DNA of 56,620 nt from Amantichitinum ursilacus (GCF_001294205.1 NZ_LAQT01000034.1:1-56620), one strand, 5' to 3'; shown: positions 34,553 through 45,035, counted from the first letter of the stretch. Program-made: numbers and translations. The notes: generated from the sequence alone by a model not told the origin.

Positions 34553-37500
34553 CAGCGCACATCCGTCACACGGGCGCTGTCATGGCGACCGCGCCAGGTG
34601 CGCAGACGCGTGCCCAACCGGTCAAAGTACAGATAGATCACCGGCGTGGTAAACAGCGTCAGCACCTGGCTCACCAGCAAGCCGCCCACCATGGTCACGC
34701 CCAGCGGATGACGCAATTCGGAGCCGACGCCGGTGCCCAGCATCAGCGGCAGCGCGCCCAGCAAGGCTGCCATCGTGGTCATCAGAATCGGACGGAAGCG
34801 CAGCAGACACGCCTGATAAATCGCCTCGCGCGGCGACAGACCGTGGTCGCGTTCCGCCTCCAGCGCAAAGTCGATCATCATGATGGCGTTCTTTTTAACG
34901 ATACCAATCAACAAGATAATGCCGATGATGGCGATCACGCTAAGGTCGGTGCGCCCCACCAGCAAGGCCAGCAACGCGCCGATGCCGGCGGAGGGCAGCG
35001 TCGACAGAATCGTAATCGGGTGGATATACGATTCGTACAGCACGCCCAGCACGATATACATGGTGATAATCGCCGCCAGAATCAGCCACAACTCGTTCTG
35101 CAACGCCGCACGGAAGGCCAGCGCCGCACCCTGGAAGCTGGTGACGATGGCGGATGGCATGCCGATGTCTTTTTCGGCTTGCTCGATCAGCTTGACCGAC
35201 TCGCCCAACGACGCGCCCGAGGCCAGGTTAAACGAGATGGTCGATGCCGGAAACTGCGCCAAGTGGTTGATCGACAATGGCGAATCGCGTTCTTCCACAT
35301 GCGCCACCGCCGACAACGGCACCTGCACGCCGCCGGTACCGGCCACATGCAGATCAGCCAGTTGCGCCAGACCCTTATCGCTGGGCGTGGCTTCCAGAAT
35401 TACGCGGTACTGGTTGGATTGGGTAAAGATGGTCGAGATCATGCGCTGGCCATAGGCGCTGTACAGCACCTGATCGATGGCCGCGGGCGTAATGCCCAGC
35501 CGCCCGGCCGCATCGCGATCAATATCCACCCACGCCTGCAAACCCTTAGCCTGCAAATCGCTGGCGACATCGGCCAGTTGCGGGATGGTCTGCAGCTTGG
35601 CCACGAGCTTGGGCGTCCATTCGCCCAACTGCTCCAGATCGGGCGATTGCAGCGTGAACTGATACTGCGTGCGCGACACGCGATCTTCGATGGTCAGATC
35701 CTGCACCGGCTGCATGTACAGCGTAATGCCCGCCACATGCTCCACTTTGGGCTGCAGGCGGCGAATGATATCGCTGGCGCTGGCGCGGCCCGAATCGTGC
35801 GGCTTGAGGTTGATCAACATGCGGCCGCTATTGAGCGTGGCATTGGTGCCATCCACGCCGATATATGACGACACGCTGTCGACATCGGGATCTTGCAGAA
35901 TCACCGCCGCCAGTTGTTGCTGCCGGTCCGCCATCGCGCCAAACGATACCGATTGCGAGGCATCGCTGATGGCCTGGATCACGCCTGTGTCCTGCACCGG
36001 AAAGAAGCCCTTCGGCACAAAGATATATAACAAGGCGGTCAGCGCCACGGTCGCCAGGGCCACCATCAGCGTGAGCGGTTGGCGATCCAGCACCCAGTTC
36101 AGAATCTTGCCGTAGCGCGCAATCACCCGATCAAAAAAACGCTGGCTGGCATGGTAGAACCAGGTCTGTTTTTCTTCCGGCACATGCTTGAGCAAACGCG
36201 CGCACATCATCGGCGTCAGCGTGAGCGACACCACCGCCGAAATCAGGATCGACACCGCCAGCGTGATGGCAAATTCGCGGAACAAGCGTCCGACCACATC
36301 GCCCATAAACAGCAGCGGAATCAGCACCGCAATCAGCGAAAAGGTTAGCGAAATAATGGTAAAGCCGATCTGTTCCGCGCCCTTGAGCGCGGCTTTCATC
36401 GGCGTTTCGCCTTCTTCGATATAGCGGCTGATGTTTTCGATCATGACGATGGCGTCATCGACCACAAAACCGGTCGCAATGGTCAGCGCCATCAAGGTCA
36501 GGTTATTGATCGAGAAACCGGCCATATACATCACGCCAAACGTGCCGATCAGCGACAGCGGCACGGCCACGCTGGGGATGATGGTGGCGGGCACATTGCG
36601 CAAAAACAGAAAGATAACCAGCACCACCAGGCCCACCGACAGCATCAGCTCCAGCCGCACATCGCTGACCGAGGCGCGGATGGTATCGGTGCGGTCGGTT
36701 AACACCTTGACGTCAACCGAGCCGGGCAAGCCTTGCTGCAAGCCCGGCAGAATGCCTTTGATGGCATCGACCGTAGAGATAACGTTGGCGCCAGGCTGGC
36801 GCTGGATATTGACGATGATGGCCGGCTTTTTATCGGCCCATGCCGCCAGCTTGCTGTTTTCCGCGCCATCAACAATCTGCGCCACATCGGACAAGCGGAT
36901 CGCCGCGCCATTCTTGTAAGCGACGATCAGGCTTTGATATTCCGCAGCCGTCTTCAGTTGATCATTGGCGTCGATGGTCGACGCGCGCAACGGGCCATCA
37001 AAACTACCCTTGGCCTGGTTGACGTTGGCTGCACCGATGGCGGTGCGCACATCCTCGATGCTGAGGCCATACGACGCCACCTGCTGCGGATTAACCTGCA
37101 CCCGCACCGCCGGACGCTGCCCGCCCGACAGACTGACCAGACCCACGCCTGGCAATTGCGAAATCTTTTGCGCCAGCCGCGTATCCACCAGGTCTTCCAC
37201 CTTGGGCAGCGGCAGCGTATCGGACGTCACCGCCAGCGTCAGGATTGGCGTATCGGCCGGGTTAACCTTGCTGTAGATCGGCGGCATCGGCAGATCGGTC
37301 GGCAGCAAATTGCTGCCGGCGTTGATCGCGGCCTGCACTTCCTGCTCGGCCACATCCAGGCCGATTTCCAGGCTGAACTGCAGCGTAATCACCGACGCGC
37401 CGCCGCTGGATTGCGACGACATCTGCGCCAGGCCCGGCATCTGGCCAAACTGGCGCTCCAACGGCGCGGTAATCGACGACGTGGTTACATCCGGGCTGGC

Positions 37501-37659
37501 ACCCGGGTACAGCGTGACCACCTGGATGGTGGGGTAATCGACTTCGGGCAACGCCGAAATCGGCAAAAACTTCATCGCAACCAGGCCGGCCAGCAAAATG
37601 GCCACCATCAATAACGAGGTCGCGACCGGCCGCAAAATAAACGGGCGTGAGGGATTCAT
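34552..37659 (-). CDS. mdtB: RND multidrug efflux transporter, MdtB-like
   Basis: 1035 residues. N-terminus [20 protein letters not shown], then the RND core: [41 protein letters not shown]4 with [19 protein letters not shown] (Asp-Asp proton relay), and the hairpin [20 protein letters not shown] in the second half. Inner-membrane proton-driven exporter acting together with MdtC and the MdtA adaptor. MdtA lies 39 bp upstream. The protein is complete, with no frame break, and its stop overlaps mdtC. Confidence 0.92.
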   Translation of the reverse strand: MNPSRPFILRPVATSLLMVAILLAGLVAMKFLPISALPEVDYPTIQVVTLYPGASPDVTTSSITAPLERQFGQMPGLAQMSSQSSGGASVITLQFSLEIGLDVAEQEVQAAINAGSNLLPTDLPMPPIYSKVNPADTPILTLAVTSDTLPLPKVEDLVDTRLAQKISQLPGVGLVSLSGGQRPAVRVQVNPQQVASYGLSIEDVRTAIGAANVNQAKGSFDGPLRASTIDANDQLKTAAEYQSLIVAYKNGAAIRLSDVAQIVDGAENSKLAAWADKKPAIIVNIQRQPGANVISTVDAIKGILPGLQQGLPGSVDVKVLTDRTDTIRASVSDVRLELMLSVGLVVLVIFLFLRNVPATIIPSVAVPLSLIGTFGVMYMAGFSINNLTLMALTIATGFVVDDAIVMIENISRYIEEGETPMKAALKGAEQIGFTIISLTFSLIAVLIPLLFMGDVVGRLFREFAITLAVSILISAVVSLTLTPMMCARLLKHVPEEKQTWFYHASQRFFDRVIARYGKILNWVLDRQPLTLMVALATVALTALLYIFVPKGFFPVQDTGVIQAISDASQSVSFGAMADRQQQLAAVILQDPDVDSVSSYIGVDGTNATLNSGRMLINLKPHDSGRASASDIIRRLQPKVEHVAGITLYMQPVQDLTIEDRVSRTQYQFTLQSPDLEQLGEWTPKLVAKLQTIPQLADVASDLQAKGLQAWVDIDRDAAGRLGITPAAIDQVLYSAYGQRMISTIFTQSNQYRVILEATPSDKGLAQLADLHVAGTGGVQVPLSAVAHVEERDSPLSINHLAQFPASTISFNLASGASLGESVKLIEQAEKDIGMPSAIVTSFQGAALAFRAALQNELWLILAAIITMYIVLGVLYESYIHPITILSTLPSAGIGALLALLVGRTDLSVIAIIGIILLIGIVKKNAIMMIDFALEAERDHGLSPREAIYQACLLRFRPILMTTMAALLGALPLMLGTGVGSELRHPLGVTMVGGLLVSQVLTLFTTPVIYLYFDRLGTRLRTWRGRHDSARVTDVR

Positions 37660-37698
37660 ACAAGGCTCCGGCTAACGAACGAGGACTGGCCTTGTTGT

Positions 37699-39000
37699 TT
37701 ACTGTTGATCCGACGACGGACGATGTTGCCACGCGCCCGAAGCACGCTTGCCATGCGGACCGCTGCCACGCCGACCGCGCGGCTTGGCCGCCACTTCGCT
37801 GGCATTGGCCGCCACCACTTCCACCTGGCCGCCATCTTTCAGCTTGTCGCCACCATCAATGACCACCACGTCGCCCGGATGCACGCCTTTGACCACTTCC
37901 TGCTTGTCGCCATCAATTGCGCCCAATGTCACCGGCACGGCGCTAACGGTTTTGTCCTCGCCCACGGCAAATACAAAGGTGCCGGACGAACCACGCTGCA
38001 CCGCCGCCGAGGGCATAAAGGTGGCGTCGTGTTTGGTCTCAACCAGCAAACGCGCATTCACAAACTGATTGGGGAACAAGCTGCCGTCTTCATTGGGGAA
38101 GGTGGCTTTCAGCTTGACCGTGCCGGTGGTGGTGTCGATCTGGTTATCGATCGTCAACAACGTGCCCTTGGCCAGTTGCGTGGTCTGGGTGCGATCAAAC
38201 GCATCCACTGCCAGCTTCTGCCCCGCCTGCAATTGCTTCATTACTGCGGGCAGATTGCCTTCCGGAATCGTGAACAACACCGATACCGGCGTCACCTGGT
38301 TAATAACCACCAGGCCATTGGTATCCGCGCTATGCACCATATTGCCGGGGTCGACCTGACGCAGACCCACGCGGCCCGAAGCCGGCGCTGTCACCCGCGT
38401 ATACGATAATTGCAATTTGGCCGAATCCACCGCCGCCTGGTCTGCCTTGACCGTGCCCGCGTATTGCTGCACCAGCGCCGCTTGCTGATCGGCCGTCTGT
38501 TTGGAAATCGAATCCTGCGTTACCAGGGTTTGATAACGCGCCGCATCTTGCTGCGCACTGGCCAGCTGCGCTTTGTCGCGCGCCAACTGGCCCTCGGCCT
38601 GCGCCACCGCTACCGCAAACGGCGCCGGATCAATCTGGGCCAACACCTGGCCTTCTTTAACCATCTGGCCTTCGGTAAAGAACACCTTCTGCAACAAGCC
38701 ATCGACGCGCGTATGCACGGTGACCGAATTGGCCGGTGTGACCGTACCCAGACCATTCAGATAAATATTGAGATCGCCCTTACGCACCGGCCGCGCGTGC
38801 ACCGGCATCGGCCCCGCGCCCGCCCCCATCATCGCGCGACGCCCCCCGCCCGCATTGGCCGACGGCGCCGTCTGCGCATGCTTGATGAAATAAACCCCAC
38901 CGGCCACGATGACCACCGCCGCAACCCAGTACGGCCAGGTCGTGCGCTTGCGTTTTAAATGGGCAGGAGGAGTAACGACGGGCTGCTGATTCTCGGACAT
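37699..39000 (-). CDS. mdtA: RND periplasmic adaptor (membrane fusion protein), MdtA-like
   Basis: 433 residues. A single N-terminal membrane helix (WPYWVAAVVIVAGGVYFI, ~23-40) in place of a cleaved signal, a short Ala/Gly/Met linker, then the HlyD-type fold: GTVTPANSVTVHTRVDGLLQ, the lipoyl half-motif EGQMVKEGQVLAQIDPAPF, a helical hairpin with Ala/Gln-rich heptads (LARDKAQLASAQQDAARYQ), and the barrel segment TRVTAPASGRVGLRQVDPGN. The C-terminus is rich in Arg/Gly. It bridges the inner-membrane pump and the outer-membrane duct. First gene of the operon, so its upstream region carries the promoter. Confidence 0.92.
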   Translation of the reverse strand: MSENQQPVVTPPAHLKRKRTTWPYWVAAVVIVAGGVYFIKHAQTAPSANAGGGRRAMMGAGAGPMPVHARPVRKGDLNIYLNGLGTVTPANSVTVHTRVDGLLQKVFFTEGQMVKEGQVLAQIDPAPFAVAVAQAEGQLARDKAQLASAQQDAARYQTLVTQDSISKQTADQQAALVQQYAGTVKADQAAVDSAKLQLSYTRVTAPASGRVGLRQVDPGNMVHSADTNGLVVINQVTPVSVLFTIPEGNLPAVMKQLQAGQKLAVDAFDRTQTTQLAKGTLLTIDNQIDTTTGTVKLKATFPNEDGSLFPNQFVNARLLVETKHDATFMPSAAVQRGSSGTFVFAVGEDKTVSAVPVTLGAIDGDKQEVVKGVHPGDVVVIDGGDKLKDGGQVEVVAANASEVAAKPRGRRGSGPHGKRASGAWQHRPSSDQQ

Positions 39001-39461
39001 ACCGGTTCCAGTTCTACGTGTCTGCGCCCGTTGCGCACGGGCTTGTGGTTGGTTGGCACTGAGCGTGTGTCTTGCGCGCGCCCGCCTTGCTGCGGCGCGC
39101 GGACTGTTTATTTATCAGAATGCGTTATCTGTATGCGCGGCTACTTTGCCCTGGCCGGGCTTAGGCCACGCTGAAGCGGCAGTGTGCCGGATGGGTCCGT
39201 TAATAGGGGTTAGGTCATCGTAAAGGTTTTGTAAAGGCGGGGGATGGGCGCGGCTTATCGTCGCGCGCATCAAGGTGGGGGGCCGACGCTCACGCTTGAG
39301 CGTGAGCGATGTTGACTGCATCGCCGACCGGATGCGACATCAGGCAATCACGCGGCAATGGTCTACACCTTCGTAGCCGCGCAACTGCATTGCCGCCATT
39401 CAGAAATAGCAGCGCATTACAAAATTGAGTGTGTCATTAGTGCAGCGGGATGACATTGTGA
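39001..39461. other. 461-bp region upstream of the efflux operon
   Basis: Lies between the mscS stop (39462) and the mdtA start, both minus strand. It must hold the mdtA promoter. A perfect 10-bp-arm palindrome is at 39287-39308. I see no gene. Confidence 0.5.
39287..39308. promoter_or_regulatory. 22-bp palindrome upstream of mdtA
   Basis: CGCTCACGCT-TG-AGCGTGAGCG, perfect 10-bp arms with a 2-bp centre and no T-run. Its compactness suits a dimeric repressor site better than a terminator, about 287 bp upstream of the mdtA start. No regulator gene lies beside it. Confidence 0.4.
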
Positions 39462-40628
39462 TCACTGCCGCCCCACCTCACTCCCCGCAGCCCCCGCCGC
39501 ATACATCGGCACCCCGCCCTCGTGATAAACCGCCTGCACCGGAATCGCAAAGCCAATACCTTCAGCATCAAATGCCTCAACCATCGCAAGATTCACTTTC
39601 TGCTGAATATCCATATACAGGTTGTAATCGCCCGACAGCACAAAAAACACCACTTCAAACAAATAACCGTGATTAGCAAAACCCAATAAATGCGCCCTAT
39701 CCATGCGCACCTGGTCTTGTGCCAGGATAGCGTCGCGGACGATCTGGTCGATGCGGGCAAGTTTGTCTTTGGGGGTGCGATAGGTAACGGTAAACGTAAA
39801 CAGTACGCGCCGTTCCTGCATCTTCTGGTAATTGCGGATTTTGCTTTTCAGCAGAAAGTCGTTGGATAAAACGATTTGCTCGCCCGCCAGGCTGCGGATG
39901 CGCGTGGTTTTAATGCCGACGCGTTCGATATTGCCCAGCATGTCTTCCACGATAATGAAATCGCCCACCACAAATGGTTTATCCAGCACGATGGCCAGCG
40001 ATGCAAAGATATCGCCCAGGATATGTTGCAAGGCCAAGGCGACGGCCACGCCGCCAATACCCAAACCTGCGACCAGCGCCGAAATGTTAAAGCCCAGCTG
40101 GTCCATGACCAGCAATACGATAAATGCCCACAAAAATGCGCGGCAGATAAAGCCGATGACGGCCAATGCGGTGGCGGTTTCGGCGTCAGCGCCGGGCCGG
40201 TGGGCAGCTTCCAGGCTAAACCACACCGTCAGCATGCGGTTCGCCCAGAGCGCGACTTGTAGCGTAATGCCGGCCATGGCCAATACGGCGAGCAACGTTT
40301 CTAGCCGCGCGGGCAATTCGAGATTATTGCCGCCCAGATAAAGCGCGACCGGAAACAGCACAAAGATCGACGTCGCGCGAAATGATTCTGCGATGGCAGT
40401 CGCGCCCAGCTTTTGTCGTTTGCGTAATCGCGGGGCAATCCAGCGCACCAGCACTTTGCGCACCAGCCAGAACAGCACCAGTGCGACCACGACAATAAAG
40501 CCGGCGAACAGAAAGTCGCCGACTTCATTCTCGGTAAGGATGCGGCGGCTGAACAGCGGCCCCCGCCCGGCCAGCGACCAGACCGAGCTGGCCGCTTGCG
40601 TTGCTTTGGCGGCGACGGCGCCCGCCAT
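39462..40628 (-). CDS. MscS-family mechanosensitive channel coupled to treY
   Basis: 388 residues, YnaI/YbdG-like size. Four to five membrane helices (~37-57, 80-100, 110-130, 155-180) lead into the pore helix GLGIGGVAVALALQHILGDI and the beta domain DKPFVVGDFIIVEDMLGNIE, TTRIRSLAGEQIVLSNDFL. Inner-membrane tension-gated channel releasing solutes on osmotic downshift (family knowledge). Its ATG is 1 nt beyond the treY stop, so the two are co-translated. The C-terminus (PMYAAGAAGSEVGRQ) is a short flexible tail. A different MscS protein is encoded at 17998-19623. Confidence 0.9.
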   Translation of the reverse strand: MAGAVAAKATQAASSVWSLAGRGPLFSRRILTENEVGDFLFAGFIVVVALVLFWLVRKVLVRWIAPRLRKRQKLGATAIAESFRATSIFVLFPVALYLGGNNLELPARLETLLAVLAMAGITLQVALWANRMLTVWFSLEAAHRPGADAETATALAVIGFICRAFLWAFIVLLVMDQLGFNISALVAGLGIGGVAVALALQHILGDIFASLAIVLDKPFVVGDFIIVEDMLGNIERVGIKTTRIRSLAGEQIVLSNDFLLKSKIRNYQKMQERRVLFTFTVTYRTPKDKLARIDQIVRDAILAQDQVRMDRAHLLGFANHGYLFEVVFFVLSGDYNLYMDIQQKVNLAMVEAFDAEGIGFAIPVQAVYHEGGVPMYAAGAAGSEVGRQ

Positions 40629-40629
40629 G

Positions 40630-43497
40630 TCAGCGCACCTGGCCGAACAGCACCGCCACCGGCAGGGGCTGCATGATGTCGCCCAGATGCAAATCGTTGC
40701 TTGCGGCGATTTCGCGACCGGTCAGCACATCGTGCCAGGTGATCTGGCCCAGTTCGCCTTCCAGCGGCAAGCGCGTATCCGCCCAGACGTCAGCAGGGAT
40801 GGCGGGTGTTGATACCGCGCCCGCCAGTTGCCACGGAAAACGCGTAACCGCCACCAGTACCACATCATCGCCATAGCGGCGGGTAAACGCGACGGCATGC
40901 TGCCCTTTTGCACCATCCACGCGCAGCGGCTGGTAGTCGCCATCGCCAAATACGCCGGGATGATCGCGGCGGAATTGCAGCAGGCTGGCCACCAGCGCCT
41001 GTTTGACGCGGCCGTCGGTCCAGTGCTCGATCAACTCTTGTAATGCGCTGTGTTTATCGGCGGCCCTGTTCCACGCTTGCAGCGACGTATTGCGCGCCTC
41101 GTAATCCACCGGGCGACGATTGTCGGGGTCAACCAGGCTCAAATCCCAATATTCCGTGCCTTGGTACAGATCAGGCACGCCGGGCACGGTGCTGCGCAGC
41201 ACCGCCTGGCTCAGCGAATTGATCGCGCCTGCGGCGGCAATTTCGCGCACAAAGTTGACCATCTCGCCCACGAACGGCGTGCCGGGTGCGCACGAGCCGG
41301 TGACAAAATTGCGGCTGGCGTTCTCATATTCGGTATCGGGTACAAACCAGTCGGTGCGCAACTTGGCTTCGCGCTGGGCCTTTTCTTGCCAGGCGCAAAT
41401 GCGCTCCACAAAGTCTTGCAATTCATCGGCTTGCGCGGGCTGACCGGCGATGTCGGCAGGCCATGCACCGGCCAGCATCTCGTACAGCATGATTTCGACA
41501 TCGGTCGGTGGCACGGCCGCGCCGTCGATATGCGCCACGCGTTGCTGGTTAAGCTTTCGCCACTGGTTGACCACGCTAATCCAGCGCTCCGGCATTTCGC
41601 TGACCACGGCCAGGCGTGTGCGCACGCCCTCGCCGCGTTTGTGGTCGTGCGTCGCGGTGGTCAGCATGGCGTGCGGAAAATCCTTGGCGCGGCGCAGAAC
41701 CGATTGGTGAAACGCGTTGGGCGACATGGCAAACAAAGACGGGTCCGCGCCCACTTCATTACGCGACAACAGCACGCCATAACGATAAAACGCGGTGTCT
41801 TCGATCGACTTGGCGTTGACCGGCGACGTCAGTTGCAGAATGCGCTGGATGGCGGTACGCGCGGCCTTGTCGTTTTCCTGGTCGATGGGGGCCAGCGCGT
41901 CGGGGTTCACTTCGCTTTGCGGACCGGCGTTGGGCCAGTTTTCCAGCCACTGCGCCAGCCGTTCCAGCACCGGCAAATCCACGCGGCGCAAGCTGGTGCG
42001 CGCGCCATCTACCGCTTTGTGCAGCAAGCGGCGGTCTTGCTCGCTCATGCCATCGTCGCCGGTATACACGCGATACACCGGAAAATGCACCACCAGTTCG
42101 ATCAGCACACGGCGTAACGCATGGAAGGTCACTTCGCGGCTTTGCAGATGGCGGCGCGCCACGTTTTGCAATGCGCGCGTGGCGGAATCGAGTTCGCTAC
42201 TGAAATGTTCGGTCAGGATTTTGCGTCGCGACGACTCGGCGACGATTTCATAATCATCCGGGATATCGTCATCGGTCCATTCTTTCCACGCCGCTTTAAG
42301 TTCGGGCAAGTGGCTGCGATCGTGCAGCAATGCGCCGACTTCATTCATAAAGTCGTAGCCGGTGGTGCCATCAATGGCCCAATCGGTATGCAGCGTTTCA
42401 CCTTGGGCGAGAATTTTCTCAACCACAATCCACGGACGACCGCGCGGTGCGTCGTTGGGGCGCGCCTCGGTCAGCGCCTCCAGCCGTTGCCGCAGCTTGC
42501 GGCAGTATTGGCCAGGCCATGCCAGACCATCGATATGGTCGATGCGCACACCATCAATCAAACCGTCCTGGTACAGCCGGAAGATGAGCGCGTGGGTGGC
42601 TTCGAACACTTCCGGCACTTCGATGCGCAAGCCAGCCAGCGTGTTGACGTCAAAAAAGCGCCGCCAGTTGATTTCATCGCTGGCGCAGCGCCAGCCGCTG
42701 AGGCGGTAATGCTGCGCCTCCAGCAAGCGATGCAAGGCCGGGCGCGTGGCTTCATCGCTGCCGTCATAGGCTTTCAGCGCGGCGGCGATCACGGCCTGGC
42801 CCGCTTCGGATTTCGCGAAATGTTGCAGGCCGCCAAACGCGCGGTCTGCCTGATCGCGTAAGTGCTCGGGCTCATCCAGCCGTTCGAGTACATCAAACGG
42901 ACGCCACCAGGCGTCGGCGTCGTCCATGCCGTGCTCGGCGCTGACGTGACGCAAAATCTCGGCGTGCGATGCGGCCGAGACCGGAAAGACGTTGTCGTAA
43001 TAGCGAATCACAAAGTGGCCGTTGTCCGCCTCGAAATCCAGCTTGATCTGGCCCGCCAGCGCTTCCGCGTAGTCGCTGCCCAGAATCGGCGCCAGCACTT
43101 TGCCTTTCAGGCCCGGCACCGGTGTATTCCAGTCGATATCAAAATAGCGCGCGTACTGGCTGCGCTCACCCCACGCCAGCACATCGGCCCACCACGGGTT
43201 TTCGCTGGCGCCCACGCCCATATGGTTGGGCACGATATCGACGATCAGGCCCATCTTGCGTTCGCGTAATGCAGCCACCAGACGGCGCAAGCCCTCTTCA
43301 CCGCCGATTTCGGCACTGATTTGCGTGGGGTCGACCACGTCGTAACCGTGCAAAGAGCCGGGGCGCGCGGTGGTGATGGGGGATGCGTACAGGTGGCTGA
43401 CGCCGAGGCCGGAAAAGTAATCGAGACGGCTTAGCGCGTCGTCAAACGTAAAATCTTTATGAAACTGCAGCCGCAAGGTGGAGACGGGAATTGCCAT
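40630..43497 (-). CDS. treY: Malto-oligosyltrehalose synthase
   Basis: 955 residues, GH13 TreY. The first segment STLRLQFHKDFTFDDALSRL and LYASPITTARPGSLHGYD are typical. Later motifs: VDIVPNHMGVGASENPWW, the nucleophile region IDGVRIDHIDGLAWPGQY, IVVEKILAQGE, and TATHDHKRGEGVRTRL near residue ~640. It isomerises the reducing-end alpha-1,4 bond of malto-oligosaccharides to alpha-1,1, making maltooligosyltrehalose that TreZ then cleaves to trehalose. No treZ, treS or glg gene is in the window. Start ATG 43497 chosen from the conserved N-terminus; only AGG lies upstream. It follows lacI on the same strand by 178 bp and is coupled to an mscS gene. Confidence 0.93.
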   Translation of the reverse strand: MAIPVSTLRLQFHKDFTFDDALSRLDYFSGLGVSHLYASPITTARPGSLHGYDVVDPTQISAEIGGEEGLRRLVAALRERKMGLIVDIVPNHMGVGASENPWWADVLAWGERSQYARYFDIDWNTPVPGLKGKVLAPILGSDYAEALAGQIKLDFEADNGHFVIRYYDNVFPVSAASHAEILRHVSAEHGMDDADAWWRPFDVLERLDEPEHLRDQADRAFGGLQHFAKSEAGQAVIAAALKAYDGSDEATRPALHRLLEAQHYRLSGWRCASDEINWRRFFDVNTLAGLRIEVPEVFEATHALIFRLYQDGLIDGVRIDHIDGLAWPGQYCRKLRQRLEALTEARPNDAPRGRPWIVVEKILAQGETLHTDWAIDGTTGYDFMNEVGALLHDRSHLPELKAAWKEWTDDDIPDDYEIVAESSRRKILTEHFSSELDSATRALQNVARRHLQSREVTFHALRRVLIELVVHFPVYRVYTGDDGMSEQDRRLLHKAVDGARTSLRRVDLPVLERLAQWLENWPNAGPQSEVNPDALAPIDQENDKAARTAIQRILQLTSPVNAKSIEDTAFYRYGVLLSRNEVGADPSLFAMSPNAFHQSVLRRAKDFPHAMLTTATHDHKRGEGVRTRLAVVSEMPERWISVVNQWRKLNQQRVAHIDGAAVPPTDVEIMLYEMLAGAWPADIAGQPAQADELQDFVERICAWQEKAQREAKLRTDWFVPDTEYENASRNFVTGSCAPGTPFVGEMVNFVREIAAAGAINSLSQAVLRSTVPGVPDLYQGTEYWDLSLVDPDNRRPVDYEARNTSLQAWNRAADKHSALQELIEHWTDGRVKQALVASLLQFRRDHPGVFGDGDYQPLRVDGAKGQHAVAFTRRYGDDVVLVAVTRFPWQLAGAVSTPAIPADVWADTRLPLEGELGQITWHDVLTGREIAASNDLHLGDIMQPLPVAVLFGQVR

Positions 43498-43627
43498 TGT
43501 TGTTCTGCCTGTTTTGCGTGTTCGAAGAGGAACGGGATCGCAGGCCGCCCGTGCAGGGGCAAACCTGGCCATTGCGGCAAGTCTCAGGCAGAACGGTTAT
43601 TGAGAATGTCGGACAAGCGCCGAACTT

Positions 43628-43655
43628 GCTGCCCGGTCTGCGGCTACCGGGCAGC
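43628..43655 (-). terminator. Stem-loop between lacI and treY
   Basis: GCTGCCCGGT/ACCGGGCAGC, perfect 10-bp stem with an 8-nt loop, 20 nt after the lacI stop on the minus strand. No T-run follows, so it may be a weak terminator, processing or attenuation structure between lacI and treY. Confidence 0.45.
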
Positions 43656-43675
43656 ATGTAAGCAAGCTGCAGGTT

Positions 43676-44770
43676 TTATGCGGATTCGCGGATCACCAGG
43701 CGGCCCGGAAAGCGTTTCTGAAAATAGCCGCCGACTGGCGCGCTTTCTTGCAGCATAAAGTGGATGGCGGTCTGGCCAATCTGCTCGATATCCTGGTGCA
43801 CGGTGGTCAGTTGCGGCTCCAGATATTCGCCGATATCCAGATTGTCATGCCCCGCCACCAGCATGTCTTTACCCGGTTGTTTGCCAAATTTGCGCAGCGC
43901 TTTGGCCGCACCAAACGCCATGCGGTCGGTGGCGCACATGATGGCGCCGACGCCACCGTCGCGTAATCCGCCCTGCCCGCACCACGCCAATAATTGTTCG
44001 TAGGCAAACGATTCGAATTGCCATGTCGGCGCTTCCACATCCACCGGAATAACCTGCGGCGTTTCGCCCGCTTGCAGCATGGCTTCCTGATACCCGGCCA
44101 GGCGCTCGGGCCGCGAGGGGTTGGCGATGCGTGGGGTGCCCAGATAGGCGGGTCGTACGCCGCGACTGAGCAGATAGTTGACCATCAAACCGATGCTCTG
44201 GCGGTTGTCATTCATTACAAAATGGCAGTCTTCATCGAAATACGCGTCCAGAAAGATAATGCGCATTTCTTTCTGTAATGCGGCAAACAAGGCGCGATTG
44301 GCGTTGGATTCAATCGGCGTAACGATGATGCCGTTGACCTTCATCGCCCGCAAAGTCATCAGCGCCGCCGCTTCGCGCTTGGGATCGTTGTTGGAGGCCT
44401 GGATGACAATCTGCATGCCGCCACGCGCGGCTTCACGTTCCATGATCTGCAGCACCTTGCCAAAGAAGGGCTCGGCAATAAACGGCAGGATCACCCCGAT
44501 CAGATTGGAACGCCCTTTGACCAGGCTGACCGCGTGCAAGTCCGGCACGTAATGCAGCTCGCGGCAGGCGCGTTCGATGCGTTCGCGCGTGGCGGGCTTT
44601 AGCGTTTCGCTGCCATTAAAAAACTTGCTGACGGTGGTGCGCGACAAACCGGCCGCTGCGGCTACGTCGTTCATGGTGACCACACCCGGAAATCCATCGG
44701 CATGCGCCAACGTGGATTCGGCCGGTGCGGCAGCTACAGCATGCAAAAAATCGTCGTTTTGGGTGGTCAT
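43676..44770 (-). CDS. LacI-family transcriptional regulator of the adjacent sugar transporter
   Basis: 364 residues. A ~30-residue N-terminal extension precedes the LacI helix-turn-helix (MNDVAAAAGLSRTTVSKFFN, residues 33-52) and hinge helix (YVPDLHAVSLVKGRSN); the rest is a periplasmic-binding-protein-like sensor (GVILPFIAEPFFGKVLQIME; DRMAFGAAKALRKFGKQPG; VAGHDNLDIGEYLEPQLTTV). Sugar ligands release such repressors (family knowledge). It diverges from the rbsB-like gene; a near-perfect palindrome lies between at 45010. ATG 44770 is used; Met33 is a possible alternative start matching the usual LacI N-terminus, and a TTG ten codons earlier is unlikely. Confidence 0.88.
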   Translation of the reverse strand: MTTQNDDFLHAVAAAPAESTLAHADGFPGVVTMNDVAAAAGLSRTTVSKFFNGSETLKPATRERIERACRELHYVPDLHAVSLVKGRSNLIGVILPFIAEPFFGKVLQIMEREAARGGMQIVIQASNNDPKREAAALMTLRAMKVNGIIVTPIESNANRALFAALQKEMRIIFLDAYFDEDCHFVMNDNRQSIGLMVNYLLSRGVRPAYLGTPRIANPSRPERLAGYQEAMLQAGETPQVIPVDVEAPTWQFESFAYEQLLAWCGQGGLRDGGVGAIMCATDRMAFGAAKALRKFGKQPGKDMLVAGHDNLDIGEYLEPQLTTVHQDIEQIGQTAIHFMLQESAPVGGYFQKRFPGRLVIRESA

Positions 44771-44780
44771 GGGGGCAAAT

Positions 44781-44809
44781 GTGTACGCGTGTAGCGGCAA
44801 AGTCTACAC
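44781..44809. promoter_or_regulatory. Partial inverted repeats ahead of lacI (possible autoregulation)
   Basis: GTGTACGCGTGTAG at 44781-44794 resembles the TACACGTGTA core of the operator at 45010, with a shifted centre. GTGTAG (44789-44794) also faces CTACAC (44804-44809). They lie 11-39 bp upstream of the lacI ATG, where a repressor could control its own gene. Weak evidence. Confidence 0.3.
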
Positions 44810-45009
44810 ATTTTCTGGCGTAGCGAAACCCCGTTCTGGTTCAACGATTTAATTGCACTGCGCAAACGTTTGAGCCCAGCGCCCGTGCGGCCCGCAGCCC
44901 GATTAAACCGCGCTGTTTTATTGCATTGCACCAATCTGACGCCACGTTTCGCACATAAAAAGAACACCTTATGCCATTCGTCAGCTCTTAATTGGTGCCA
45001 ACTCGATTT

Positions 45010-45035
45010 AATAAATTTACACGTGTAGATTTATT
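45010..45035. promoter_or_regulatory. LacI-type operator candidate, 26-bp palindrome
   Basis: A 26-bp palindrome centred on TACACGTGTA with AATAAAT/ATTTATT arms and a single mismatched pair. LacI-family operators have a central CG like this one. It lies 89 bp before the binding-protein start and 240 bp before lacI, in the divergent promoter region. Confidence 0.65.
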
